A stretch of DNA of 34,917 nt, from the NCBI GenBank assembly GCA_009783245.1, contig WRHL01000011.1:1-34917 (forward strand), written 5' to 3'. The notes under the pieces are model-generated. The model was not told the origin of the DNA and did no database searches. It saw only the letters and a program-made list of their open reading frames with translations. The position numbers and the translations under genes were made by a program. Below, one piece after another: positions 1 through 9,600 of this stretch. Origin of the DNA: Coriobacteriia bacterium. GTDB taxonomy: Bacteria > Actinomycetota > Coriobacteriia > Coriobacteriales > UBA8131. The stretch's first letter is position 1. Every line of letters begins with the position of its first letter.

Positions 1-3
1 CAT

Positions 4-33
4 TTGACAGAATCCCCCCCGTCCCCTTTGTCA
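4..33. repeat. Degenerate palindromic core element
   Basis: The right half reads GTCCCCTTTGTCA, identical to the right arm of the palindromic elements at 1794-1820 and 33136-33162. The left half starts TTGACAG but is broken by a run of seven C. It is probably a decayed member of the same family. Confidence 0.4.
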
Positions 34-66
34 TATTCAGGTTTTACTGAAGGTTTGAGGCGCTAA

Positions 67-97
67 GAGGTTAGTCGTCATTTTGACGACTAACCTC
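67..97 (-). terminator. Hairpin downstream of dgt
   Basis: A perfect 14-bp stem (GAGGTTAGTCGTCA and its complement) with a 3-nt loop lies 20 bp beyond the dgt stop codon. On the dgt strand no clear T-run follows, so it may be a weak terminator or simply another palindromic repeat. Confidence 0.4.
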
Positions 98-117
98 AAA
101 CACCTCTGCTCCCCAAC

Positions 118-1341
118 TCAGCGCTTGAAATAAGGAACGTACGCTATGGCGGTCTCACCTGGGAAGAGGTGGGTGTGCAGGTCGACAAAGTAGTCGTCGG
201 TCATGCTGGCAAGGTAGTCCACCACAATCTGATCGGCCGGCTCTTCTCGGTAGGGGCGGGGATCCTTGTAGCGCCTGCGCCAGGTGTCCACAAAGTTGAC
301 GTGGTGCCGGTAGATGTAGGCGCTCTCATCGCCGGCCAGCAGGTCAGAGCGCAGCTGCTCATACAGGCGCCCAAACATACCCCCCAGCAGCTCGGCGCTG
401 GTTTGGTTCACCTGCTCATTGCCATAGATGAGCTGGTAGTTCTCCTTCTTGATATCACGCAGGGCCCCAAAGGCCTTCCTGCTGAAAAGCAGGTGATCCT
501 TGCCGTAGCTGTTCTCAATGAGGTCTACGTTGAGGTTGTTGATGATCTCGGCGTTCTTGGTGCCGATCTCCGACCGTGGATACTGGGGAACACTGTCCCG
601 GTCCACCGCCCGCTCAGCATCCTGGCGGTCCTTACCCACATAGGCGACCATGTCGCTGACGCGCACAATGCAACCCTCAAGCGTGGAGGACACCAGATCC
701 TCAAGCGGCAAGGTGTGGCTGTAGCAGTCCCCAACCAGGGCGTCAAAGGCGGCAAAGTCCTCCAGGGGTTGCGGGCGGTACTCCTGCTGCTCGAACTCAC
801 CGTTATGGCAGAGGATGCCGCTGAGGGTCTGGAGACTGAGGTTGTGGCGGAAAATGCCGTCCAGCACGCGTACGCTGTGCACGTTATGGTCAAAGTACAA
901 CCCCGCATGCCGGTGGAACAGGGCATCAAGGCAACGTTCGCCGGCATGCCCAAAAGGCGTGTGGCCAATGTCGTGCCCCAGGGCGATGGCCTCGATGAGG
1001 TCGGTGTTCAGCCCCAGCACAGCGCCAACCGTGCGGGCGTTGCGCGAGACCATCTGCACATGCAGGGCGCGGCGGGTCAGGTCGTCGTTCTTATATAACG
1101 AGAAGACCTGGGTCTTATCGGCAAGACGGTTGTAATAGGGTGAATGCAGGATCTTCTCGGCATCTCGCACAAAGGCGGGACGCGACAGCGATGTCTTGTC
1201 ATGGGCGGGGTCGCGGCGAACGGCCTGGGCCTCGGTGGCTCGCCAGGGGTTGCTCCAGCCAGCTTGCTGATCGCGGGCGATGCGCTGTTGCGTGTCCTCT
1301 GAGAGGTTCGCGTAGTTCTTTGTGTAGATACTGCTGGCCAT
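118..1341 (-). CDS. dgt: dGTPase-family HD-domain triphosphohydrolase
   Basis: Deoxyguanosinetriphosphate triphosphohydrolase-like protein, 407 aa. The family cleaves dNTPs, classically dGTP, to the nucleoside and triphosphate in the cytoplasm and so affects dNTP pools. The N-terminal third carries the family block RDAEKILHSPYYNRLADKTQVF-like at residues 59-80. It is followed by His94 (RALHVQMVSRNAR), the HD pair His123-Asp124 within ALGHDIGHTPFGHAGE, and Asp230 in VSDMVAY, which together make the expected metal site. Length is close to that of short dGTPase homologues. The ATG at 1341 has a GGAG about 9 nt upstream and an extended -10 farther up at 1404-1409. It is transcribed away from the surface locus and is apparently monocistronic here. 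The family is clear; true dGTP specificity versus a broader dNTPase is not decidable from sequence. Confidence 0.93.
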   Translation of the reverse strand: MASSIYTKNYANLSEDTQQRIARDQQAGWSNPWRATEAQAVRRDPAHDKTSLSRPAFVRDAEKILHSPYYNRLADKTQVFSLYKNDDLTRRALHVQMVSRNARTVGAVLGLNTDLIEAIALGHDIGHTPFGHAGERCLDALFHRHAGLYFDHNVHSVRVLDGIFRHNLSLQTLSGILCHNGEFEQQEYRPQPLEDFAAFDALVGDCYSHTLPLEDLVSSTLEGCIVRVSDMVAYVGKDRQDAERAVDRDSVPQYPRSEIGTKNAEIINNLNVDLIENSYGKDHLLFSRKAFGALRDIKKENYQLIYGNEQVNQTSAELLGGMFGRLYEQLRSDLLAGDESAYIYRHHVNFVDTWRRRYKDPRPYREEPADQIVVDYLASMTDDYFVDLHTHLFPGETAIAYVPYFKR

Positions 1342-1403
1342 GGGTGTCTGCTCCGGCGGTTGCTCTTGGTGTGCGCAGGTTAGGGAAGCCTGCTGCAGCG
1401 CGT

Positions 1404-1409
1404 ATTATA
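1404..1409 (-). promoter_or_regulatory. Extended -10 element of dgt promoter
   Basis: On the minus strand the sequence reads TGG-TATAAT, an extended -10 with a consensus hexamer, about 62 nt upstream of the dgt start codon. No good -35 is present 17 nt upstream, as is tolerated for extended -10 promoters. Confidence 0.6.
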
Positions 1410-1499
1410 CCAAGCCGACATGTATGCGGTTTTGGGCAGGGCGGCTGAAGTCTGTCTCTATCTTACAGTTGACGCATCCACCTGCGATTCCGTCTACTC

Positions 1500-1790
1500 C
1501 CCGTCATTGCGAGCGCAGCCGCCGAAGGCGGCGCAGCGTGGCAACCTAGGGGATCAAGCTGCGGTCTTGGGGTCGATGGCTGAAGTCTACCCTCCGTCAT
1601 TGCGAGCGCAGCCGCAGCAACAGGACACACGCTGCCACTCCTCCTTGCCTGCCCTTTTCCCTCGTAGTGCCCACAGCAGGAATAGACGACAGCCCCAGTT
1701 GTGCCACAGCCGCTGGGCTAGGCCCCGGGTCAAGCCCGGGGTGACAGAGAAACAAGTCCGGGGTGACAATAAAGTGTGACAGGGGTGACA
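1500..1790. repeat. Mosaic of REP-like interspersed repeats
   Basis: This gene-free stretch contains two copies of a block beginning CCGTCATTGCGAGCGCAGCC (1500 and 1594). It also holds one copy of a roughly 65-bp repeat (about 1664-1727, ending GCTGGGCTAGGCCC) that recurs at about 22843 and 22982, and GTCAAGCCCGGGGTGAC followed by shorter GGGGTGACA echoes. None has a credible reading frame. The block is the counterpart of the mosaic downstream of the first lipoprotein gene. The following bases (about 1830-2230) are visibly AT-richer and I see no supported gene there. Confidence 0.6.
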
Positions 1791-1793
1791 ATA

Positions 1794-1820
1794 TGACAAA
1801 AGGGACCGTCCCCTTTGTCA
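1794..1820. repeat. Palindromic core element
   Basis: TGACAAAAGGGAC, one C, then GTCCCCTTTGTCA: two 13-bp arms with a single mismatch. The same element recurs at 22953, 33136 and, partially, 33163. Confidence 0.75.
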
Positions 1821-2234
1821 ACCCTTTGTTGACGGGAGACGGGCTTCAGCCATCGCCCCCAAAAGCGTCCCCATTCTGTCCTTATGGGGAAAGTGCTTCA
1901 ATTAATGGCAAATTAACACCAGAAAAAAAGCTGTCAAGAGCCTTACGCCGGGGGGAATGGGGCTGTTGGGCTTCATGCTTTTGCCCTATAGTTGAGCCAC
2001 AAGGGTAAGACAGGGTGGGCGAGCTAACAAAATACACAGCAAAGCGAAGAACCCTAGTAAAATTAATAAAGTTTGTAGAAATATGTACCACTGCCAGAGG
2101 TATGGCTACACCCCCCAGGGTGAAGCTGAAAAAGGCAAAAAGGTGTTTGAGCAAGTAGGGTCAACGGGGCATATGAGACGTTCAAAAGGAGAATTTTTGA
2201 CAATTTGTCCTTCCGAGCTTCAAATGAGAGCAGT

Positions 2235-2727
2235 TATGGTATAGAATTGGTGTCAATATTCCTATCTGATACGTCGTACATCACATAAGGTACGTATTTC
2301 ACAGAAGCAAATTGGTGCAGAATTCCTATCTGATACGTCGAACATCATATTAGGTACGTATTTCACAGCAGTAAAATCCTTGAAGACCACAGGGGGCAGT
2401 GCGTGCAAGGGCTGATGGATTCTTTATACCATGCCATTTTAACTGCATAAACGCCCAGCGTGAAAAGCGCAGTGAGCGCTTTGTGTCTTAGCAAGGGAAT
2501 ACGGGGAAGTAAGATTGGGGAGGAGACAGTTGAGGCGGTTTAAGTTTGGCAAGGGTGGCTTAGGGGCTCAGTCTGACTGCGGGCGTACTTGTGACAAGGG
2601 GTCTTCAGGAAGTTCAGGGCATCTAAGACCAAGCTAGCGTCTGTTCAGTACGATGCAAGCTGTTCACCCAGACAAGGGCCTGACAAGCAAACTGCATAGC
2701 ATGAAAAGCGCCTGGTCGCAGCTTATG
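2235..2727 (+). other. Conserved leader / ncRNA candidate, copy A
   Basis: This stretch of about 490 nt is shared, collinear and in the same orientation, with 23241-23727. Both copies begin with an identical 17-mer (TATGGTATAGAATTGGT, which contains a plausible -10). In the middle they share a block like TCCTTGA-GA-CAC-GGGGGC ... CAAGGGCTGATG. They end with about 170 nt of strong similarity from GCTCAGTCT onward, including AGGAAGT, CTAGCGTCTG and GATGCAAG. The spacing between start and end blocks is similar (about 310 nt to the GCTCAGTCT block). In copy A the segment runs into the membrane-protein gene at 2653. I recognise no known riboswitch or ncRNA class. It could be a long 5' leader, an ncRNA or a decayed mobile element. 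Confidence 0.5.
2246..2373 (+). repeat. Two tandem copies of a ~64-bp unit in leader A
   Basis: The units at 2246-2310 and 2311-2373 are nearly identical; both contain ATTCCTATCTGATACGTCG and GGTACGTATTTCACAG. Each unit holds an imperfect inverted repeat (ATACGTC..GTAC / GTACGTAT). Leader copy B lacks this tandem pair. Confidence 0.75.
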
Positions 2728-3606
2728 GCTGCCGTTTTGCCTTTCAGGGCCATGACGCTTGCTACAGCGCCTGCTACAGCGCCTGCTACAGCGCCTGCGC
2801 TTGCCTTCGCGGTTGCCGGCGCAGCTGAGGCTCAGCCGCCCGTTGTGGTCTCTATCCCCAAAAGCAACGGCAACAAAAACACCATCACCCCCAACACCAA
2901 CACCCCCAATAAGAAGCGTCCCGGCTCCAGCCTTTTGAATACAAGGGCCAAGCGCATCGCTGCCATCGTGGTTGCGGCGCTCCTGCTGGGCGAGCTCTTC
3001 TTCCTCACCTACAATGGACTGGGTGGCGCCTCCGGTAAAACGGCAGCCGTGAACCCCAGCCCCGCCGCAGTCATCAGCAGCCAGCTAAGCCACAACAGAA
3101 ACGGGCAGATCGGCGAAGTGGGCTATGACTATGCGCTCAACCTGACAAACGTAGGCCCCTATATAAAGACAGTCGACACCAAGAAGCTCGCGCCCCTGTC
3201 AAACAATTACCTCGCAGAGATCGACAACAACGGCACAAAGCAGGTTGTGCTCATAGACGAGACAGCCGTCGGCCGCGTCATCGCCTTCAACGCTGACTGG
3301 TCAGCCTACCTCGCTGGTAACGGCCGCGCGGTCTTCGATGACGTAAAAGCGGGCAGCAGGGCCGAGCAGCTTGTCAAAGCCTACGACGGTTACCAGATCC
3401 TGGTCTTCCGTCTGGCCATCGGCCAAACCTACACAGACGGCAAGAACGTCTACATACTGGCGCAGCCGCAATACACCGCAATGAAAGACGGCAGATGGGC
3501 CACGGTCGATGACGTCTTCCTCTATACATTAGTAAGACAGGAAAACACCCTGGTGATCAGCGAGATCGAACAGATCAAACTGCCCGCCAGTAAAGATACA
3601 GGATAG
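2653..3606 (+). CDS. Single-pass membrane protein upstream of giant adhesin
   Basis: 317-aa protein of unknown function. A cytoplasmic N-terminal region of about 100 residues contains an Ala/Thr/Pro repeat (residues 37-50) and an Asn/Thr/Pro/Lys-rich stretch ending in RAKR. One membrane helix follows at about 101-120 (IAAIVVAALLLGELFFL), then an extracellular domain of about 195 residues. That domain aligns along its length with the minus-strand gene at 24541-25476, sharing AFNA, a FRLA/HRLAFG stretch and the ending EIEQIKL / DFEQLEL. The gene ends 91 bp before the giant surface gene on the same strand, suggesting co-transcription and perhaps a role in its export, folding or anchoring (inference). 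The start is uncertain: no Shine-Dalgarno is visible at 2653, but the first 25 codons stay open and gap-free in the duplicated copy B. Later ATGs at 2701, 2725 and 2752 are possible. Confidence 0.75.
   Translation: MQAVHPDKGLTSKLHSMKSAWSQLMAAVLPFRAMTLATAPATAPATAPALAFAVAGAAEAQPPVVVSIPKSNGNKNTITPNTNTPNKKRPGSSLLNTRAKRIAAIVVAALLLGELFFLTYNGLGGASGKTAAVNPSPAAVISSQLSHNRNGQIGEVGYDYALNLTNVGPYIKTVDTKKLAPLSNNYLAEIDNNGTKQVVLIDETAVGRVIAFNADWSAYLAGNGRAVFDDVKAGSRAEQLVKAYDGYQILVFRLAIGQTYTDGKNVYILAQPQYTAMKDGRWATVDDVFLYTLVRQENTLVISEIEQIKLPASKDTG
2761..2796 (+). repeat. 12-bp tandem repeat inside membrane-protein gene
   Basis: GCTACAGCGCCT is repeated three times in a row, encoding ATAP units in the N-terminal cytoplasmic region. 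The unit length is a multiple of three, so copy-number change would keep the frame. Confidence 0.8.
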
Positions 3607-3697
3607 TAATAAGTAATAACGATAAGCACGCGTATGACTTAACCGGAGGAGTTTGAGGAAAAACGCAGGGTTAGGAAAAGCAAGGAGAGGGGTTGCC

Positions 3698-6600
3698 ATG
3701 AGCAGCAAGAAACGGGTCACGTCCCACAAGAACCAGATCAGAAAACCAGGTATCCCAAAGAGGATACTTTCCGTTCTGGTGACCATCAGTTTGATCGTCA
3801 TGTTCCCCATGACCGGTCTCAGTTCATTCGCGGATGAGATCATCGCCCCACCAGAGGGCATGGTCGAATACGGCGGTGATGAAGGAGAACCGACAGGGGA
3901 TGATCCTGGGGAAGGCGGCCTGGGTGATCTAGGCGAGACCATCCTGGGTGAACCGCCAGGCGGCTTCATCGACATCTTTGGCCTTGAGGGCGAACTGGAG
4001 CTTGGTGAGCCCCCCGCTGCAGGCCCCATAGAGATCATGCCTCTGGGCGGCCCCATTGGCGGTGACAACACGCGGGTGACGGTTGACAACTGGGCCGAGC
4101 TGGTTGCTGCAGTAGGCAACCCAGTGGTTGTCTACATCGAGTTCTCAACGAACATCGCGCGTACCGGTGGTGATACGGCAGGCAATGACCTGCCCGCCAT
4201 CAATCGCTCGCTGACCATCAACGGTGATGGGAAGACCCTCGACCTTAGAGGCTCGTCTACAACCATTGCACGTAAGACCTTCCAACTCAACAACGGCGCC
4301 CCTGCGGGATCGCAGTTCACGTTGCAGAACATCGACATCATCCGTCCCAATGGAGGCACCTCGCAGTTGATATCTGCCTTCACCACAAACACTACTGCTA
4401 ATTCGAACTCGAATGCCAGTGGAACAGGTGCGAGCTGGACGGTCAACCTCCACAACGTAGACGGCAACGCGGCGGGCCCTGCGCCAAGCGGTGGTATAGT
4501 GACCATCCCCGGCGGCTCAGTTAACGTTACCGGCAACCTTACGTGGGACAACTCCCCCAACTCCACCGGTGGCGATCAAGCCATCATCAATGCCCGTTAC
4601 CAGACCTATGACGCTGCGAAGGTATTCATCAAGGGCAACAACACCGGTACCACAAACGGCCTTGTCTGCGCCCAGCACAATGACAACTCAGCTTCGAATA
4701 TACGTGGCAGCTGGATAAAGGTAATCAATGGGGCAGACGTCTATATTGAGAACACCACCCGTGCGGACACCTCCACCATCATCGTAGGTAACTACGGGGT
4801 TGGTTCCGTTGCTGAGATCTTCGTTGACAATGCGACCTTAGAGGTCCACGGCAATGAGTCTGGCTATGACTACCGCGGTGTTATCTCTCTGTGGGGTGAA
4901 AGCTCCGCAGGTGGTCAGGGCGGCGGCGGCATCAACATCACCAATGGTGGTGTCCTCAAAGCCTACGACGATAACCCCTCAGGTGGTATCACCATCCTCC
5001 AGCGTATCGAGAGCGGTCAGTTCAACGTGAGCGGTGAGGGGTCTGAGCTGTATGCTATCTCGAACACCCACACCAGCGGTTATGCCGGAACCGTCAGGTT
5101 CTATCTGGTAGGCAATCAGGAGCTGAACATCTCCGATAAAGCCAAGGTAACCATCATCAAGCGGACCCCCGCTACTGGCAGCAACAACGGCGACTGCCCG
5201 GCCATCCGTTTTGGTACGGGTACCGGCAACAGCTTCACGGTCACGGGTGGCGCCACGGTTGAGATCATCAACGATGGTGGAACCGGCGCTGCCTCGACAA
5301 CCGCCTCGTCACTGAATGCCAAGGCTGCTATCGCGTATGCCGCCAATAACTGGAGCTTTGAGATCTCTGGTGAGAAATCCAGCGTCAAGCTCTATGCGGC
5401 AAAGGGCGCGGCGGTTGCCGCTGGCGGCCAGAATAACGGCAGCATCACCCTAGGTAAGGGCGCCATCTTCATTGCTGAAGGTAATATTAACGACACCAGA
5501 GACGTGGCCGCCACCAACGGGATTTTCACCACAGGCACTAATTTCACCTTCTCCGCCGACGAACCCCTGTACTATGACTTTGCCAATATGAGCCCCAATT
5601 CTCAGGTGCGTGTCTTCAGTGTGGGTTCCGGCAGCTCTCTCTCCTCAAAGAATTCCGACCTGGCGGTATGGGGCAACGGCAATAACCGTGACGGCTCCGG
5701 TAACGGCGGTACCAACAGCTCGAATAACCCGATCAGCGGTAATCCCGCCAGGTCCTGGTCACTGGTGACCTATACCCTTTCCGGCACGAACATGGCTACG
5801 CTTGCTTCTCCTGATACGCCTTACCTGAGCAGCGTTCCCAGGGATCCGGACGGTCAGATCAACTTTGGCAACCAGGGCATGCGTCCCTACCGCCGCATCT
5901 CAGGCAACAATGCTACGCCAGCCTTCCAAGAGATAGAACGGCTTACCAATGCCGATAAATTCGTACGCGTCATTGGCGTGGTGCCAGAGGGCCTGGAAGA
6001 GCCCCGTCCGCTCTGGGACGGTGAGGTCTTTGGCCGCTTTGAGATCACCCACAACGGCACCACATCATTATCACAGCCAGGCGAGACCGTCTCCCTCAGA
6101 GATGAGTCCATCTATACGGTTGAGACTGGTGTGGATAACCTGGAAGGTGTTCTGCGCTATACCAAGCCCGGTGGTGAGTTCCTCTATCCTGGCGATAAGT
6201 ATGAGCTGATATCCGCATGGCGCGGTGTGGAGGATACGTATCCTGTCTCTCCGCGTGTCCACGTAGCGATACCCGAGGAGCTTCCACAGTATGCCGCAAC
6301 CGTCGAGGACGTGCTACCTCCGGTACCGGCAGGCATCACCACGCCGAACAACAACAAGATGTGGATTGGTGTAACAAGTGAGATCAAAGGTACCTGGACA
6401 CCTAACCAGGCCTTGGCCGAGCCGCACAACCCCGAGCCGGCCGTGAAGATCTATGCCGTGGTCAATTCCGCTGATAACGTCATCACAGAAGGCGGCAGCA
6501 CGGTGTACGGCACGCTGAATGGTGACGGCACCTGGGAATACACCGTTCCTGCCAGCGCGCTTTCCAGCCTCAGCGAGGGTGACGAGGTTTACTTCATATT

Positions 6601-9600
6601 AGAAGACGCAAACGGCAACGCCAACCCGCTGGTCGACACGGCCATCCGTGACACCACCAAGCTGGCGGCGCCTTATCTGACCGTCTCCCAGCCAGATCTG
6701 GCGCTGACCGCCAAGGATGCGGTCATCGGCCTTATCGAGGCTCGTGAGATAGCCGCGCTGGGACAGAACAACCCTGCTCAGTTCGAGGCGCTGAAGGACC
6801 TCATCAATGCTCAGGCCACCAAATCCACCGAAACGACTCTGCGTGAGATAGTCGAAGTTTCCGAGTGCGATCCTTACTGGGATAACGTGGACTATTACGA
6901 TCGCGACGAGTTTGCTCTGGCTCATCCCACCGGTAAGATCTATACGGTTAAGTACCAGGCTGTCGATGACCCGACCATATACAAGTATGCAACAGTGAAG
7001 GTCGAACCAACTGAGACAGCCTACATTGATGCCCATGACTTTACCATGTCGGTGAACAACGCCATCACCATGATGAGCAAGAGCCAACCCGCCCGTGATG
7101 CCCAGCTGATAGCTGAGGCTGAGGCAAAGGCCCGCAAGCTGCTTACTGACACGGAATGGTCCTCCGATAACGTCGAGGTGATCAGCGTATCGATTCCTGA
7201 CCCAGCAATGATGACCGCAGGTGACTATGCGGTGACCTTCCATGTCAAAGACATGCCCGACGCCAAGGAATACAAAGTCACCATCATCGCACACATCATC
7301 CCCGGCAACGTGCCCGTCATTGAGATCGACGGCCCCATCCTTGTTTGGATAGGCGACCCGGCTGAGCCCTTCATCAGCGACACTCCCAGTGGGAACCGCC
7401 CAGATGGCTCCATCCTGCCATCTGAGCTCACGGATGCTAAGTATAAAGAAGGTGTCAGAGCCTGGGACTCCTTTGGCTCTTCTTTTGATATCACAGACAG
7501 GATCACTTACGATGCCTCTGCTGTGGATCTGACCAAGCGCGGCCTGTATTCAGTACGCTACACTGTGACTAACGACGACGACAACACTGCAACAGCTTAC
7601 CGCGTGGTGTCTGTAGGCATAGTTATCTGGGATGACGGCTATGGCCTTGATGCCACAAGCTTTGTGAAGAACATCGACGCGATCAACGCCTCTGAGGCGG
7701 CCATCCTGGCAGACAGCCGCGCCTATGCCTTCAAGATCGATGAGTCAGATCCTAGTGGTTTCACCAGTGCAACAGCACGCCTGGTCTCACCAGGCCTCTA
7801 TGGAACGGGAAGCCCGGTGGGCACCTATCCCGTCACATTGGGTGTTGTCGGATCCACCAATACGCTGGTCATCGATGCCGTTGTGGTAAAGAAGGATAAG
7901 ATCACCGATGCCGATAACCCCGTAGATAATATCCGTTACACCATAGCAGCCAATGACGTGACCATCACCGTCCCAGAGGCTGCAGGTTTCTCGGGCATGG
8001 ATCCTGACGTTCAACTCAAACTCATCAACGAGTCCGTTGCAGAGGCATGGAGGCTGGAAACCCGTTCCACGCATCTGGGCAGCGCCAGCTATCCGCTGAC
8101 CTCTTTGGACAGCGCAGGCGTCTTTGTTGTCTCAAACAATATCCCTGCATCCGGCGGTAGCGCAGGCGATTCCTATACCGTCACCTTTGGCATCAAAGAC
8201 GTGCCAAGCATCCGTGTCCAGGTGACCTATCTGCTCTTTGGCACGCCTCCGGTCATCACCTTCCTCGAAGAACCGCTGGTCATCAAATTCCAGGACAGCG
8301 CCTCGGCTCACAACCTGACCGACACCGAGATGAAGGCCGAGATGACGGTCATCGACGCTGAGGACGGCGACATCCGCCTCACATCCAAGACCACCTACAC
8401 GGTCAACGGCTCACCCACCGCGACCATCAACACGGGCAACGTGGGCGTCTACAAGGTGGTCTACACCGCGATTGACTCTGACGGCATGGATGCCACGGCG
8501 ACCCGCGCCATTGTCATCGACGACGGCCGCTTTGAGATAGACAAGGTAAACGGCGTCATCCTGGGCGCCAAGAACTTTGTTGCCATGTCCAAGGATGTCA
8601 ACGGCAGTCTGGGCCAGGTGAGGAACTGGTCACGGGCTGTCGCCTTTGAGATCGATGGTACGACCATCAACGCCACAGAAGTGGTTGTCACCCCCTTCCC
8701 ACCAGCGGGCTATACTGTTCCTTGTCCCGAAGGTGAGTACAAGTTCACCTGGATGGTGACGGGCTATCCCACCACCAAGACCATCACCGGTTACATCACC
8801 GATGCTGATGTCATCTTCCCCGGTGGCGACAACGACCAATACGCCATGACGGCCAATCACTTCCAGGTCAACACCGCGGATGCCAATGCGATGATGGGCC
8901 CTGGTCTGAACGCAGCGCTCATCGCAAAGTCAGAGGTCAAGGTCATCAAGCTGGTGGACAGCGCCGATAACGCGATACCCTTTGTCATCGCAACCGGTGG
9001 ATTCGGCCCAACAGAAGCCGATTACCCCCTCGCTTTTGGCGCCTGGAACACGGTGAAGGACAGCGCTGTTCTCACCTCACCTTCCACGCGGGTCGACCCC
9101 ATCGGCACCGTCTCAGACGGCAACCGCCCGGTGATCACGCTCTCTACCCCAATCGAGGTCTGGATAGGTGAGACAGCCGCACCGGCTGGCGCTATCACGC
9201 GTGAGCAATATGAGGCTGTTCTCGGTGACATGTACGGCGTCACTGCCGACGACGTCGAAGACGGCGATCTGACCGATGAGGTCATAGTCAGCTTTGTTCC
9301 TCCCACAACCGCCGTTGACCTGAACACACCGGGCATCTACAAGCTCAAGTTCGACGTGCAGGACAGCGACTTCCAATGGGCGATAAGCAAATACCGCGTT
9401 GTGGTAGTCAATGACGGCTCCTACAAGGTGGGCAACGGGCGCATCCTCTACGCCCGCTCCTTTGTGACCCGCCTGACAGACGTCGGCGCTAATATCAACA
9501 ATGACATCCTCGACAAGTCCCAGGCCAAGCTCTTTGACGGCACCTACGGCAACGAGATCGGCCTGGCTGGAAACATCTCAGATATCTATCCTGGGAGCTA

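Noticed and set aside
169-1098. Long plus-strand open frame antisense to dgt
   Set aside because: It mirrors the dGTPase gene, which has all family motifs; the antisense product has no recognisable domain and lacks an SD.
1882-2154. Minus-strand 90-codon frame with hydrophobic N-terminus
   Set aside because: No SD, no motif, and surrounded by repeat-rich gene-free DNA; kept only as a low-interest observation.
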